DNA from: Solirubrobacter sp963736505
GTDB lineage: Bacteria; Actinomycetota; Thermoleophilia; Solirubrobacterales; Solirubrobacteraceae
DNA: 64,000 nt
Direction of reading: 5' to 3'
NCBI GenBank assembly: GCA_963736505.1
Contig: CAVTOZ010000003.1
Coordinates: 1,054,001-1,118,000 of the forward strand
In this document: piece after piece, positions 49,799 through 59,581 of the stretch
How positions within the stretch are numbered: the stretch's first letter is position 1
How the letters are laid out: each line of letters starts with the position of its first letter
Translations under genes and position numbers: made by a program
Notes under the pieces: generated by a model
Told to the model about the DNA's origin: nothing
Seen by the model: the letters and a program-made list of their open reading frames with translations, nothing else
Databases searched by the model: none

Positions 49799-50953
49799 AT
49801 GCTCGGGGCCATGGCGGACCACGTGGAGGGGCTCGACGCGGTGCTCTCGGACGAAGGCTGGCCGTACGCGTCGGCCCCCTCGGTCGAGCCCGGCGATCCA
49901 GGCCGCTTCCACGCGCTGTTCGGGCGCGACTCGCTGATCACCTCGCTGCAGCTGCTGCCGGTCCGGCCCGACGTCGCGCGCGCAACGCTGCGCGCGCTGG
50001 CGGCGCGCCAGGGCGTGAAGGAGGACGGCGGCACGCAGGAGGCGCCCGGGAAGATCGGGCACGAGTTCCGCGACGCGCCGCCGCCTCCGTTCGTGGAGGC
50101 CGGCTGGCCGGACCCCGGTGAGTTCTCCTACTTCGGCACCGCCGACGCGACGTCGTGGTTCCTCGTCGTCGCGGGCGCGCTGGGGGACCCCGCGGTCGAG
50201 GGTTGGCGGGCCGCGGCGGACTGGCTCGCGGGTACGCTCGACGCGGGGGACGGCCTGGTGCGTCACCGCCCCGGCACGTTCGCCGGTGGGCTCACCCAGC
50301 AGGGGTGGCGCGACACGATCCGCGGCGCCGACGGCGGCGGCATCTGGCGCCCGGGCGGGACGCTCGCCACGCCGCCGCTCGCCGACGCCGACACGCAGGC
50401 GGTCGCGGTCGCGGCGCTGCGGGCGGCCGCGCGGCTGAGCGGCGACGCGGCCTGGTCCGCGCGGGCGGACGAGCTGCGCGCCGCGGTCAGCGCGGCGTTC
50501 GGGCCCGACGTGATGGCGATCGACGGCGACGGCCCGGTTCCCGGGGCGGGCTCGCAGCTCGGCTGGCTGCTGTGGGCCGACGCGCTGGAGCCGGACGCCG
50601 CCGACGCCGCCGCCGAGCGGCTGTGCGCCCCCGACGTGCTGACCGATTTCGGGCTGCGCACGCTGTCGTCGGACGCGCCCGTGTTCGAGCCGCAGGGCTA
50701 TCACCGCGGCTCGGTCTGGCCGTTCGACTGCTGGCTCGGGTGGGGCGGCCTGCGCGCCGCCGGCCGCGCCGACGCGGCCGAGCGCGTGCGCCGCGGCGTG
50801 CTCGCGGCGCTCGACCGGCTCGGGCGCTTCCCGGAGCTCTACGCCGTCTCCACGGCCGGCGAGCTGGAGCCGAGCCCTGTCTCCAACCGCGTGCAGGCGT
50901 GGACCGTCGGCGCGCGCTGGGCGCTCGAGCACGACTGGGACGGCCGCGCGTGA
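49799..50953 (+). CDS. amylo-alpha-1,6-glucosidase-like enzyme (glycogen debranching C-terminal type)
   Basis: 384 residues of the alpha/alpha six-barrel glycosidase fold. FHALFGRDSLITSLQLLPVRPDVARATLRALAARQG, TADATSWFL, SQLGWLLWADAL, PQGYHRGSVWPFDCWLGWGGLR and NRVQAWTVGARWAL match the GDE_C and GH15/63-like proteins. Probable role: hydrolysis of glucosidic branches in alpha-glucans taken up or stored by the cell; it is shorter than full bacterial debranching enzymes. ATG 49811 is an alternative start. Divergent from LacI, with the operator between them, and overlaps the next ABC gene by GTGA. Confidence 0.8.
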   Translation: MLGAMADHVEGLDAVLSDEGWPYASAPSVEPGDPGRFHALFGRDSLITSLQLLPVRPDVARATLRALAARQGVKEDGGTQEAPGKIGHEFRDAPPPPFVEAGWPDPGEFSYFGTADATSWFLVVAGALGDPAVEGWRAAADWLAGTLDAGDGLVRHRPGTFAGGLTQQGWRDTIRGADGGGIWRPGGTLATPPLADADTQAVAVAALRAAARLSGDAAWSARADELRAAVSAAFGPDVMAIDGDGPVPGAGSQLGWLLWADALEPDAADAAAERLCAPDVLTDFGLRTLSSDAPVFEPQGYHRGSVWPFDCWLGWGGLRAAGRADAAERVRRGVLAALDRLGRFPELYAVSTAGELEPSPVSNRVQAWTVGARWALEHDWDGRA

Positions 50954-51819
50954 TCGAGGTCCGCGGCCTGCGCATGTCCTACGGCGACGTCGAGGCGGTG
51001 CGCGGCGTCGATCTCGACGTCGCCGACGGCGAGGTCGTGGCCCTGCTCGGCCCCAACGGCGCCGGCAAGACGACCACGGTCGAGATCCTCGAGGGCTTCC
51101 GCATGCGGACCGGGGGAGAGGCGACCGTGCTCGGCGCCGACCCCGGCGCCCCGCCCAAGGGCTGGCGCCAGCGCGTCGGGATCGTGCTGCAGGAGAACGT
51201 CGTCGAGCCGGAGCTGACCGTGCGCGAGTGCCTGACGCTGTACGCCGGCTACTACGACCGGCCGCGGCCGGTCGGCGAGGTGATGGAGCTCGTCGGGCTC
51301 GCCGACCTCGCGGATCGCCGCTGCGGCGCGCTGTCGGGCGGCCAGCAGCGCCGGATCGACGTCGGGCTCTCGCTCGTCGGCAACCCGGAGCTGATCTTCC
51401 TCGACGAGCCGACCACGGGCTTCGATCCCTCGGCGCGGCGCGCCGCGTGGCAGATGATCGCCGGTCTGCGCGAGCTGGGCACGACGATCATCCTCACGAC
51501 GCACTACATGGACGAGGCCGAGCAGCTCGCCGACCGGATCGTCGTGCTGGCGCGCGGCGTCGTGGTCGCCGAGGGCACGCCGGGCGCGCTCGGCGGGCGC
51601 GACCGCGAGGCGGCCGTGATCGCGTTCACGCCGCCGCCCGGGCTGCCGGAGCGCTTCGGCGCGCTCGAGGTCGACGGCCGCGCCGTGATCCGCGCCGAGC
51701 GCCCGCTGCCGGTCCTGCGCGCGCTCGCCGAATGGGCGGAGGAGGCCGGCGCCGACCTTCCCGACCTCGAGGTGCGCCGCCCCACCCTCGAGGACGTCTA
51801 CCTGCAGCTGGTCGCGTGA
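50950..51819 (+). CDS. ABC-2 exporter ATPase
   Basis: 289 residues from GTG 50950. Walker A LLGPNGAGKTTTVEILEGF, signature LSGGQQRRIDVGLSLVG, Walker B LIFLDEPTTGFDP and H-loop TTHYMDEAEQL, followed by a roughly 70-residue C-terminal domain (LEVRRPTLEDVYLQL) as in CcmA/DrrA-type drug exporters. It pairs with the permease at 51816. The overlap with the debranching-type gene looks like operon packing rather than shared function. Confidence 0.93.
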   Translation: MIEVRGLRMSYGDVEAVRGVDLDVADGEVVALLGPNGAGKTTTVEILEGFRMRTGGEATVLGADPGAPPKGWRQRVGIVLQENVVEPELTVRECLTLYAGYYDRPRPVGEVMELVGLADLADRRCGALSGGQQRRIDVGLSLVGNPELIFLDEPTTGFDPSARRAAWQMIAGLRELGTTIILTTHYMDEAEQLADRIVVLARGVVVAEGTPGALGGRDREAAVIAFTPPPGLPERFGALEVDGRAVIRAERPLPVLRALAEWAEEAGADLPDLEVRRPTLEDVYLQLVA

Positions 51820-52571
51820 ATCTCGCCCTGCATCAGTTCCGCTACGACCTGCTCGTCTTCTGGCGCAACGGCCAGGCGCGGTTCTTCACCGTGCTGATGC
51901 CGCTGATCTTCCTCGTCATCTTCGCCGCCGTCTTCGGGACGGGCACGGTCGACGTGCCGGGCGGCCAGATCAAGCCGGCCCAGTACTACGTGCCCGGGCT
52001 GGCGACGCTGGGCATCGTCTCGGCCTCGCTCGTGAACCTCGTCATCACGGTCACGACGCAGCGCGACAACGGCGTGCTCAAGCGCCGGCGGGCGACGCCC
52101 GTGCCGGCCTGGGTGCTGATCGCCGGCCGCGCGCTCAGCTGCGTCGCGATCGCGCTGCTGACGGTCGCGGTCCTGCTCGCCGTCGGCCTGATCCTCTACG
52201 GCGTCGACCTGCCGGCGCGGCGGATCCCGGCGCTGATCCTGGTCGTCGCGATCGGGTCGCTGTCGTTCTGCTGCCTCGGGTTCGCGCTCGCCGCGGTGAT
52301 CAAGTCGGCCGATTCGGCCGTGCCCGTCGTGCAGGCGATCGTGCTGCCGCTGTACTTCATCTCGGGCGTGTTCGTCCCGGCCGACCAGATCCCGTCGTGG
52401 CTGCTGAGCGTCGCCGACGCGTTCCCGATCCGCCACCTCGCGGTGGCGATGGTCACGCTGTTCTCGCCCGCGGGCTCGCTGAAGCTCGGCGACCTCGCCG
52501 TGGTCATGCTGTGGGGGATCGCCGGCCTGGCGATCGCCGTGCGGCGGTTCCGCTGGGTGAAAAACACGTAG
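51816..52571 (+). CDS. ABC-2 exporter permease
   Basis: 251 residues with six helices of the ABC-2 type: RYDLLVFWRNGQARFFTVLMPLIFLVIFAAVFG at the N-terminus, QRDNGVLKRRRATPVPAWVLIAGRAL (the amphipathic coupling segment) and PLYFISGVFVPADQIPSWLLSVADAFPIRHLA near the C-terminus. GTG start overlaps the ATPase stop. Substrate unknown; lipids, peptides or drugs are typical for the family. Confidence 0.92.
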   Translation: MNLALHQFRYDLLVFWRNGQARFFTVLMPLIFLVIFAAVFGTGTVDVPGGQIKPAQYYVPGLATLGIVSASLVNLVITVTTQRDNGVLKRRRATPVPAWVLIAGRALSCVAIALLTVAVLLAVGLILYGVDLPARRIPALILVVAIGSLSFCCLGFALAAVIKSADSAVPVVQAIVLPLYFISGVFVPADQIPSWLLSVADAFPIRHLAVAMVTLFSPAGSLKLGDLAVVMLWGIAGLAIAVRRFRWVKNT

Positions 52572-52602
52572 CCACCTGCGGACGGAAATCGCCGGATTCG
52601 TG

Positions 52603-52608
52603 TAGCTT
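52603..52608 (+). promoter_or_regulatory. putative extended -10 box TGTAGCTT
   Basis: TAGCTT with a TG just upstream lies 11 nt before ATG 52620; no Shine-Dalgarno between them. Confidence 0.4.
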
Positions 52609-52619
52609 CCGGCCGCCCC

Positions 52620-53117
52620 ATGACCGCCCCTACGGACCTACGCGTCGTTATCGCCGGCGGCGACAGAGCCGCAGGGCGGGCCCGCCGGACGCTGACCGAG
52701 AAGCTCGCGGACCACCTGCCGGCCGACGTGCTCAGCGACCTCCAGCTGCTGGTCACCGAGATCGTCGCCAACAGCGTGCGCCACGGCGGCGTGGACGAGG
52801 ACGGCCAGATCGACCTGCGCGTCACGTTGCGCGACGGCACCGTCCGGGTCGAGATGCGCGACACCGGGATCCAGGCCGATCCGCGCGTCCGCACGCCGGA
52901 CATGAGCGGCGGCGGCGGGTTCGGGATGGTGCTCGTGTCGCGGATGTCGCAGCGCTGGGGCGTCGACCACGAGCCGAACGTCGTGATGTGGTTCGAGCTC
53001 GGGCTCGGCCCGGCGCACGCGCCGGAGGCCGCCGCGACCGCCGAGCCGGCGCAGCCGGAGCGGGGCCGCAAGCGTCCTCGCGGGCCGCTGCTCCGGCTCG
53101 CTATTCAGTGGAGTTGA
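52620..53117 (+). CDS. RsbW-type anti-sigma / histidine-kinase-like ATPase
   Basis: 165 residues of the GHKL ATPase fold alone: N-box LVTEIVANSVRHGG (about 43-56), G1 box VEMRDTGIQ, and G2 box GGGFGMVLVSRMSQRWGV. There is no phospho-accepting or membrane part, so it is of the RsbW/SpoIIAB switch-kinase class that binds a sigma factor or phosphorylates an anti-anti-sigma factor. No partner gene is adjacent. The C-terminus is a basic, disordered tail. It overlaps the convergent permease gene by 17 nt. Confidence 0.85.
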   Translation: MTAPTDLRVVIAGGDRAAGRARRTLTEKLADHLPADVLSDLQLLVTEIVANSVRHGGVDEDGQIDLRVTLRDGTVRVEMRDTGIQADPRVRTPDMSGGGGFGMVLVSRMSQRWGVDHEPNVVMWFELGLGPAHAPEAAATAEPAQPERGRKRPRGPLLRLAIQWS

Positions 53118-53960
53118 ACTCCCAGATCGCGATGCCGAGCATCGTGAGCCCGAGCGCCAGCACGACGGCGACCTCGAGCAGGCTCGGCACGCGCCAGCCG
53201 AACCAGGTGACGCCCGGATCCAGCGTGGCGCGCGCCTCGTCGGTCATGTCGAGGTGGTTGAACACGAGCCGCCGCATCGGGTCGACCGCGTAGGTCAGCG
53301 GATCGATCCGGTTGAGGAAGTTCAGCCACCCGGGCAGGTTGGCGACCGGGAAGAACACGCCCGCGATGAAGAACATCGGCGTGACGATCATCTGCATCAC
53401 GCCCATGAAGGACTGCATCTGCTTGATCCGCGCGGCGACCATCACGCCGAACGCCGTGATCGAGAACGCCAGGATCACGAGCAGGGCGAAGATGCCGAGG
53501 ATCAGCAGCGGGTCGTAGGGGACGTCCACGAAGCCGGCGAGCGCGATCAGGATCACGCCCTGGAAGCTCGCCACCGTCGCGCCGCCGAGGCACTTGCCGA
53601 TCACGATCGAGCTGCGCCGCACCGGCGCGACCATCATCTCGCGCAGGAAGCCGAACTCGCGGTCCCACACGATCGAGGCGGCGCTGAACATCGCCGTGAA
53701 CAGCACCGCGATGCAGAGGATGCCCGGGTACATGAACGTCTTCAGGTCCACGCCGCCGGTGCTCGCCGCCGACAGCTGCTGCAGGCCGCCGCCGAGCACG
53801 AACAGGAACAGCAGCGGCTGGATCAGCGACGTCACCATCCGCATGCGGTCGCTGCGGAAGCGGATCAGCTCGCGCCGCCACACGACCTTCACGGCGCGCA
53901 CCTCGTTGCGCCAGCTGCGCGGCGGGACGCGGACGCGGACGACGTCACTCGCGATCGCGC

Positions 53961-53964
<4 letters not shown>
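53101..53964 (-). CDS. ABC-2 exporter permease, DrrB type
   Basis: 287 residues from GTG 53964, which overlaps the ATPase stop. Six helices with RRELIRFRSDRMRMVTSLIQPLLFLFVLGGGLQQL, FTAMFSAASIVWDREFGFLREMMVAPVRRSSIVIGKCLGG and MIVTPMFFIAGVFFPVANLPGWLNFLNRIDPLTYAVDPMR, the DrrB/NodJ pattern. It works with the following ATPase to export a hydrophobic compound. A much longer frame upstream is antisense-phase reading through the ATPase gene. Confidence 0.92.
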
Positions 53965-54950
<986 letters not shown>

Positions 54951-54959
54951 GTGGCAGCA

Positions 54960-55001
54960 AATGTACAGAGGCTAGAAGTTTTCAGCAAGAGCATGTATGG
55001 T
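54960..55001. promoter_or_regulatory. divergent promoters between DrrA-like and TetR genes
   Basis: TACATT on the minus strand (54960-54965) is 9 nt from the DrrA ATG; TATGGT on the plus strand (54996-55001) is 8 nt from the TetR ATG. TGTACA at 54962-54967 and a similar TGTATG at 54995 may be operator half-sites, but the symmetry is weak. Confidence 0.45.
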
Positions 55002-55009
55002 GCGCTCTC

Positions 55010-55621
55010 ATGGAGCTGGGCCTGCGCGAGCGCAAGAAGCTCAAGACGCGCGAGGACATCGCCGCCGCGGCGATGGCGCTGTTCGGCGAGCGCGGGTTCG
55101 ACGCCGTGACCGTCGCCGAGATCGCGCGCGCGGCCGACGTGTCGGAGAAGACCGTCTTCAACTACTTCCCGGCCAAGGAGGACCTGGTCGTCCACCGCGG
55201 CCGGGATCTGACGGCGGCGCTGGTCGAGGCCGTCCGCGACGCGGCGCCGGGCGTCTCGGTGATCACGCCGTTCCGGCATATGACCGAGGCGCTGCTCGAC
55301 GCGGTCGAGCGCGAGCCGGTCGAGGCGATCGTCGCCGTCCCGCGGCTCGTGATGGGCTCCACCACGCTGCGCCAGCGGCTCTTCGCCGGCTGGGAGGAGG
55401 AGGCCTCCGCGCTCGCGCCGGCGATCGCCGAGCACGTCGGCCTCGAGCCCGACGACTTCCTCGCCGCGATGATGGCGCGAGTGCTCTCCTGGACGCACCG
55501 CCTGATCTTCCGCGCCGCGTTCACGCGCCTGCTCGACGGCGAGGAGCAGGTCGCGGTCGCCGCCTCGCTCCGGATCGAGGCGGCGCGCGCGTACGACAAG
55601 CTCGAGCGCGGCTTCGGCTAG
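55010..55621 (+). CDS. TetR-family repressor
   Basis: 203 residues. The N-terminal region KTREDIAAAAMALFGERGFDAVTVAEIARAADVSEKTVFNYFPAKEDLVVHRGRDL is a canonical TetR helix-turn-helix with recognition helix TVFNYF. The C-terminal half is helical, and its ligand is unknown. By position it should control the divergent DrrAB-type exporter. It ends 3 nt before the convergent amino-acid permease. Confidence 0.92.
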   Translation: MELGLRERKKLKTREDIAAAAMALFGERGFDAVTVAEIARAADVSEKTVFNYFPAKEDLVVHRGRDLTAALVEAVRDAAPGVSVITPFRHMTEALLDAVEREPVEAIVAVPRLVMGSTTLRQRLFAGWEEEASALAPAIAEHVGLEPDDFLAAMMARVLSWTHRLIFRAAFTRLLDGEEQVAVAASLRIEAARAYDKLERGFG

Positions 55622-55623
55622 TC

Positions 55624-57048
55624 CTAGTCGAGATCCGCCTCGGGGTTGATGACCTGGCCCTGGCGCAGCTTGGAGTGCGTGCGGCCGTAGAGGAAGTAGA
55701 CCGCGAGCCCGATCAGCAGCCACAGCACGAACCGGATCCACGTGTCGCGCTCGAGGTACTTCATGAGGAAGATCGCCAGGATCGCGCCGATCGCGGGGAA
55801 CACGGGCGAGAACGGGACCCTGAACGTGCGCTCCATGTCCGGCCGCGTGTGCCGCAGCACGATCACGCCGATGTTGGTGATCACGAACGCGAACAGCGTG
55901 CCGATGTTGACGAGCTTGGCGATCGTGCTGAGCGAGAAGAGCCCGGCGACGAGCGCGATCAGGATCGCGAACACGAACGTCAGCCGCGCCGGCGTCTGGC
56001 GCGGGCTGAGCTTCGCCCACGAGGACGGCAGCAGCCCGTCGCGGCACATCGCGAACGTGATCCGCGTCTGGCCGTAGAGGATCGTCAGCACCACGCTGGT
56101 GATCGCCACCAGCGCGCCGAACGAGATCAGCGTCGCGGCCCAGCTGAAGTCCAGCTGCCGCAGCACGAACGCGAGCGGCGCGTCCTGGCCGGCGATCTTG
56201 TCGGCGGGGACGGCGCCCGTCGCCGTCAGCGCGACGAGGATGTACAGCAGCGTGCAGATCCCGAGCGAGCCGATGATCGCGATCGGCAGGTCCCTGCCGG
56301 GGTTCTTGACCTCCTCGCCCGACGTCGAGATCGCGTCGAAGCCGATGTACGCGAAGAAGATCACCGACGCGGCCGTCACGACGCCGTCGAAGCCGTGCGG
56401 CGCGAACGGGTGCAGGTTGTCGGAGTGGAAGCCCGTCGCCGCCAGCACGATGAACAGCACGACGATCAGGAGCTTCGTGACCACCATGATCGTGTTGGCG
56501 CGCGCGCTCTCGCGCACGCCGTACATCAGCAGCGCCGCGACCGCGAGCACGATCACGACGGCCGGCACGTTGAAGGTGCCGCCGTCGTCGCGCGCGAGCG
56601 CGATCGCGTCGGGCAGCTTGATGCCGAAGAGGTCGTCGAGCAGGTCGTTGAAGTACTGGCCCCAGCCGACGGCGATCGCCGCGACCGACACGGCGTACTC
56701 GAGGATCAGGTCCCAGCCGATGATCCACGCGAGCAGCTCGCCCATCGTGGCGTAGCCGTACGTGTAGGCGCTGCCGGAGACCGGGATCGCGCTCGCCAGC
56801 TCGGCGTAGGAGAGCGCGGAGAAGGCACACGTGACGCCCGCGAGGACGAAGCTGAGGATGATCGCCGGCCCGGAGTCGCCGATCGCCTCCCCGAGGATGA
56901 CGAAGATGCCGGTGCCGATGATCGCGCCGATGCCGAGCGCCGTGAGGTCGAGCAACCCGACCGCGCGCTTGAGCTGGCTGCCCTCGTCCTTGGTGTCGGC
57001 GACGAGCGCGTCGATCGGCTTGGTCGCGAAGAGTCCTCCCTGGGCCAT
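55624..57048 (-). CDS. APC-family amino acid permease (cationic amino acid transporter type)
   Basis: 474 residues with twelve helices. The APC core motif GLLDLTALGIGAIIGTGIFVILGEA (about 31-55) is followed by FSALSYAELASAIPVSGSAYTYGY, FFAYIGFDAISTSGEEVKNPGRDLP and YGQTRITFAMCRDGLLPSSWAKL, all typical of the CAT subgroup. It imports amino acids with protons or exchanges them. The UspA gene lies 9 nt upstream on the same strand, a frequent pairing. Confidence 0.93.
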   Translation of the reverse strand: MAQGGLFATKPIDALVADTKDEGSQLKRAVGLLDLTALGIGAIIGTGIFVILGEAIGDSGPAIILSFVLAGVTCAFSALSYAELASAIPVSGSAYTYGYATMGELLAWIIGWDLILEYAVSVAAIAVGWGQYFNDLLDDLFGIKLPDAIALARDDGGTFNVPAVVIVLAVAALLMYGVRESARANTIMVVTKLLIVVLFIVLAATGFHSDNLHPFAPHGFDGVVTAASVIFFAYIGFDAISTSGEEVKNPGRDLPIAIIGSLGICTLLYILVALTATGAVPADKIAGQDAPLAFVLRQLDFSWAATLISFGALVAITSVVLTILYGQTRITFAMCRDGLLPSSWAKLSPRQTPARLTFVFAILIALVAGLFSLSTIAKLVNIGTLFAFVITNIGVIVLRHTRPDMERTFRVPFSPVFPAIGAILAIFLMKYLERDTWIRFVLWLLIGLAVYFLYGRTHSKLRQGQVINPEADLD

Positions 57049-57057
57049 TCTCGCCCC

Positions 57058-57480
57058 CTACCCGGCGACGCCGTGGGACGACACCACGAGCACCGGGCGG
57101 CGCGAACGCTGCACCAGCTCGAGCGGCACGTCGCCGAGCACGCGCCGCGCGACCGCGCCGCGCGTCGAGGCGCCGACCACGATCAGGTCGGCGTCCTCCT
57201 CCTCGGCGTACATCAGGATCCCCGGCACCACCTTCCCCGCGCGCACCGCCGCGCTCGCCTCGACGCCCGCGTCGCGGATGCGCGCGGCGATCTTGTCGGC
57301 GCTCTCCTGGGCGCCCTTCTGGTACTCGCTGCGGGGCAGCGGCGAGAGCGCCTCCATCTCGACGCCGTCGACACTGACCACCTTCGCCTGCGCGCCCGTC
57401 TGATGGGCGAGCTCGGCGGCGGCGTCGGCCACCCAGGGCTGGTCGGACCCCGCCTTGGCGGCGACCACGATCGTCTTCAT
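57058..57480 (-). CDS. universal stress protein, UspA type
   Basis: 140 residues from ATG 57480; an in-frame start at 57513 adds an unneeded leader. MKTIVVAAKAGSDQPWVADAAAELAHQ, then VVPGILMYAEEEDADLIVVGASTRGAVARRVLGDVPLELVQRSRRPVLVV fits the UspA fold. The ATP-binding G-2x-G-9x-G-S/T motif is only partly kept, so nucleotide binding is uncertain. Probably modulates the permease encoded downstream. A TATAGC box lies 7 nt before the start. Confidence 0.86.
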   Translation of the reverse strand: MKTIVVAAKAGSDQPWVADAAAELAHQTGAQAKVVSVDGVEMEALSPLPRSEYQKGAQESADKIAARIRDAGVEASAAVRAGKVVPGILMYAEEEDADLIVVGASTRGAVARRVLGDVPLELVQRSRRPVLVVSSHGVAG

Positions 57481-57535
57481 GAGAGGCGCTATACCCAGAC
57501 TCGATGCGAACATACGTTCCGTCCGCGTCGCGGTC

Positions 57536-57541
57536 TATCGT
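57536..57541 (+). promoter_or_regulatory. putative -10 box TATCGT of uvrB
   Basis: TATCGT lies 7 nt before GTG 57549 and supports that start. GAGG directly abuts the GTG, too close to act as a Shine-Dalgarno. Confidence 0.5.
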
Positions 57542-57548
57542 CTTGAGG

Positions 57549-59555
57549 GTGCCGCCGTTCAAGCTCGACTCCGTGTATTCCCCCGCCGCCGACCAGCCGG
57601 CGGCGATCGCGTCGCTCGCCGAGGGCATCGAGGCGGGTGAGCGCGGGCTCACCCTGCTCGGCGCCACGGGCACGGGCAAGACGATGACGATGGCGGCGAC
57701 GATCGAGGCGGTGCAGCGGCCGGCCCTGATCATCGCCCACAACAAGACGCTGGCGGCGCAGCTGTGCAACGAGTTCCGGACGTACTTCCCGAGCAACTCG
57801 GTCGAGTACTTCGTCTCCTACTACGACTACTACCAGCCCGAGGCCTACGTCCCGTCGAAGGACCTCTACATCGAGAAGGACTCGGCGATCAACCAGGAGA
57901 TCGACCGGCTGCGCCACGCCGCGACGGCGTCGCTGTTCGCGCGCCGCGACGTGATCATCGTGGCGTCGGTCTCGTGCATCTTCGGCCTCGGCTCGCCGGA
58001 GACGTACAACGCCAACTGCCAGGTGCTGGTCAAGGGCGGCGAGGTCGATCGCGACGAGCTGCTGCGCAAGCTGGTCTCGCTGCAGTACAACCGCAACGAC
58101 ACGGCGCTCGGGCGCGGCACGTTCCGCGTGCGCGGGGACACGCTGGAGGTCTTCCCGGCGTACGAGGAGACGGCGTTCCGCGCGCTGCTGTTCGGCGACG
58201 AGGTCGAGCGGCTGCAGAACTTCGACCCGCTGACGGGCGAGCTGATCAAGGACGACCTCGAGCACGTCGCCGTCTGGCCCGCGACGCACTACAACGTCAA
58301 GGAAGGCACGATGGAGCGCGCGGTCGCCGAGATCGGGCGCGAGCTCAACGAGCGCACCGCGCAGCTGGAGGCCGAGGGCAAGCTGCTGGAGTCGCACCGC
58401 CTGCGCCAGCGCACGCAGTACGACATGGAGATGCTGAAGGAGATCGGGTTCTGCTCCGGCATCGAGAACTACTCGCGCATCCTCGACGGGCGTGAGCCCG
58501 GATCGCGCCCGTACTGCCTGCTCGACTACTTCCCGAAGGACTTCGTCTGCTTCATCGACGAGTCGCACCAGACCGTGCCGCAGATCGGCGGCATGCACGA
58601 GGGCGACCGCTCGCGCAAGCAGACGCTGGTCGACTACGGCTTCCGGCTGCCGAGCGCGCTCGACAACCGGCCGCAGACGTTCGACGAGTACCTCTCGATC
58701 ACGCCGCAGATGGTGTTCGTGTCGGCCACGCCCGGCAACTACGAGCGCGAGCACTCGGCCCGCATCGTCGAGCAGATCGTCCGCCCGACGGGGATCGTGG
58801 ACCCGGAGATCGACGTCCGGGAGACGAAGAACCAGATCGACGACCTGATGGGCGAGGTCCGCATCCGGGTGGACCGCAACGAGCGCGTGCTGGTCACGAC
58901 GCTCACGAAGAAGATGTCCGAGGACCTGACGGACTACCTGCTCGAGATGGGCTTCCGCGTGCGCTACCTGCACTCGGAGATCGACACGCTGGAGCGGATC
59001 CAGATCATCCGCGAGCTGCGGCTCGGCGAATACGACGTGCTCGTCGGCGTCAACCTGCTGCGCGAGGGGCTGGACCTCCCGGAGGTCTCGCTGGTGGCGA
59101 TCCTCGACGCCGACAAGGAAGGCTTCCTGCGCGGCGCCACCTCGCTGATCCAGACGATCGGGCGCGCGGCCCGCAACGTCGACGGCAGGGTCGTGATGTA
59201 CGCGGACAAGGAGACCGACGCGATGCGCACCGCGATCGGGGAGACCGATCGCCGGCGGGCCATCCAGCGCGCGTACAACGCCGAGCACGGCATCACGCCG
59301 GAGACGATCGTCAAGGGGATCTCCGACATCACGGAGTTCCTGATGTCGGACTCCAAGGTGCCGACCAAGGGCCGCCGGCGGCGCGAGAAGCGGACCGAGA
59401 TGGCGCCGGCCGAGATCGAGCAGACGATGCGCGAGCTCGAGGAGGAGATGCTCGCCGCCGCCGAGGAGCTGCGCTTCGAGTACGCGGCGAAGCTGCGCGA
59501 CGAGATCCGCGACCTCCGGCGCGAGCTCACGCTGGCGACCGCGCCCGCCGACTAG
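57549..59555 (+). CDS. uvrB: UvrABC excision nuclease subunit B
   Basis: 668 residues; damage-verification helicase of nucleotide excision repair. FKLDSVYSPAADQPAAIASL, Walker A LLGATGTGKTMTMA (about 34-47), the beta-hairpin that probes DNA (VEYFVSYYDYYQPEAYVPS), motif II FIDESHQT, motif V-VI region LLREGLDLPEVSLVAILDADKEGF and QTIGRAARN, and a C-terminal UVR domain IEQTMRELEEEMLAAAEELRFEYAAKLRDEI that binds UvrC. GTG 57549 is chosen over an upstream ATG 57504 because homology and a TATCGT box both point to it. Confidence 0.97.
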   Translation: MPPFKLDSVYSPAADQPAAIASLAEGIEAGERGLTLLGATGTGKTMTMAATIEAVQRPALIIAHNKTLAAQLCNEFRTYFPSNSVEYFVSYYDYYQPEAYVPSKDLYIEKDSAINQEIDRLRHAATASLFARRDVIIVASVSCIFGLGSPETYNANCQVLVKGGEVDRDELLRKLVSLQYNRNDTALGRGTFRVRGDTLEVFPAYEETAFRALLFGDEVERLQNFDPLTGELIKDDLEHVAVWPATHYNVKEGTMERAVAEIGRELNERTAQLEAEGKLLESHRLRQRTQYDMEMLKEIGFCSGIENYSRILDGREPGSRPYCLLDYFPKDFVCFIDESHQTVPQIGGMHEGDRSRKQTLVDYGFRLPSALDNRPQTFDEYLSITPQMVFVSATPGNYEREHSARIVEQIVRPTGIVDPEIDVRETKNQIDDLMGEVRIRVDRNERVLVTTLTKKMSEDLTDYLLEMGFRVRYLHSEIDTLERIQIIRELRLGEYDVLVGVNLLREGLDLPEVSLVAILDADKEGFLRGATSLIQTIGRAARNVDGRVVMYADKETDAMRTAIGETDRRRAIQRAYNAEHGITPETIVKGISDITEFLMSDSKVPTKGRRRREKRTEMAPAEIEQTMRELEEEMLAAAEELRFEYAAKLRDEIRDLRRELTLATAPAD

Positions 59556-59566
59556 CGCTGCACGGG

Positions 59567-59572
59567 TAGTCT
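59567..59572 (+). promoter_or_regulatory. putative -10 box TAGTCT
   Basis: TAGTCT lies 9 nt before GTG 59582 without a Shine-Dalgarno. Confidence 0.4.
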
Positions 59573-59581
59573 CGGCGGCCC

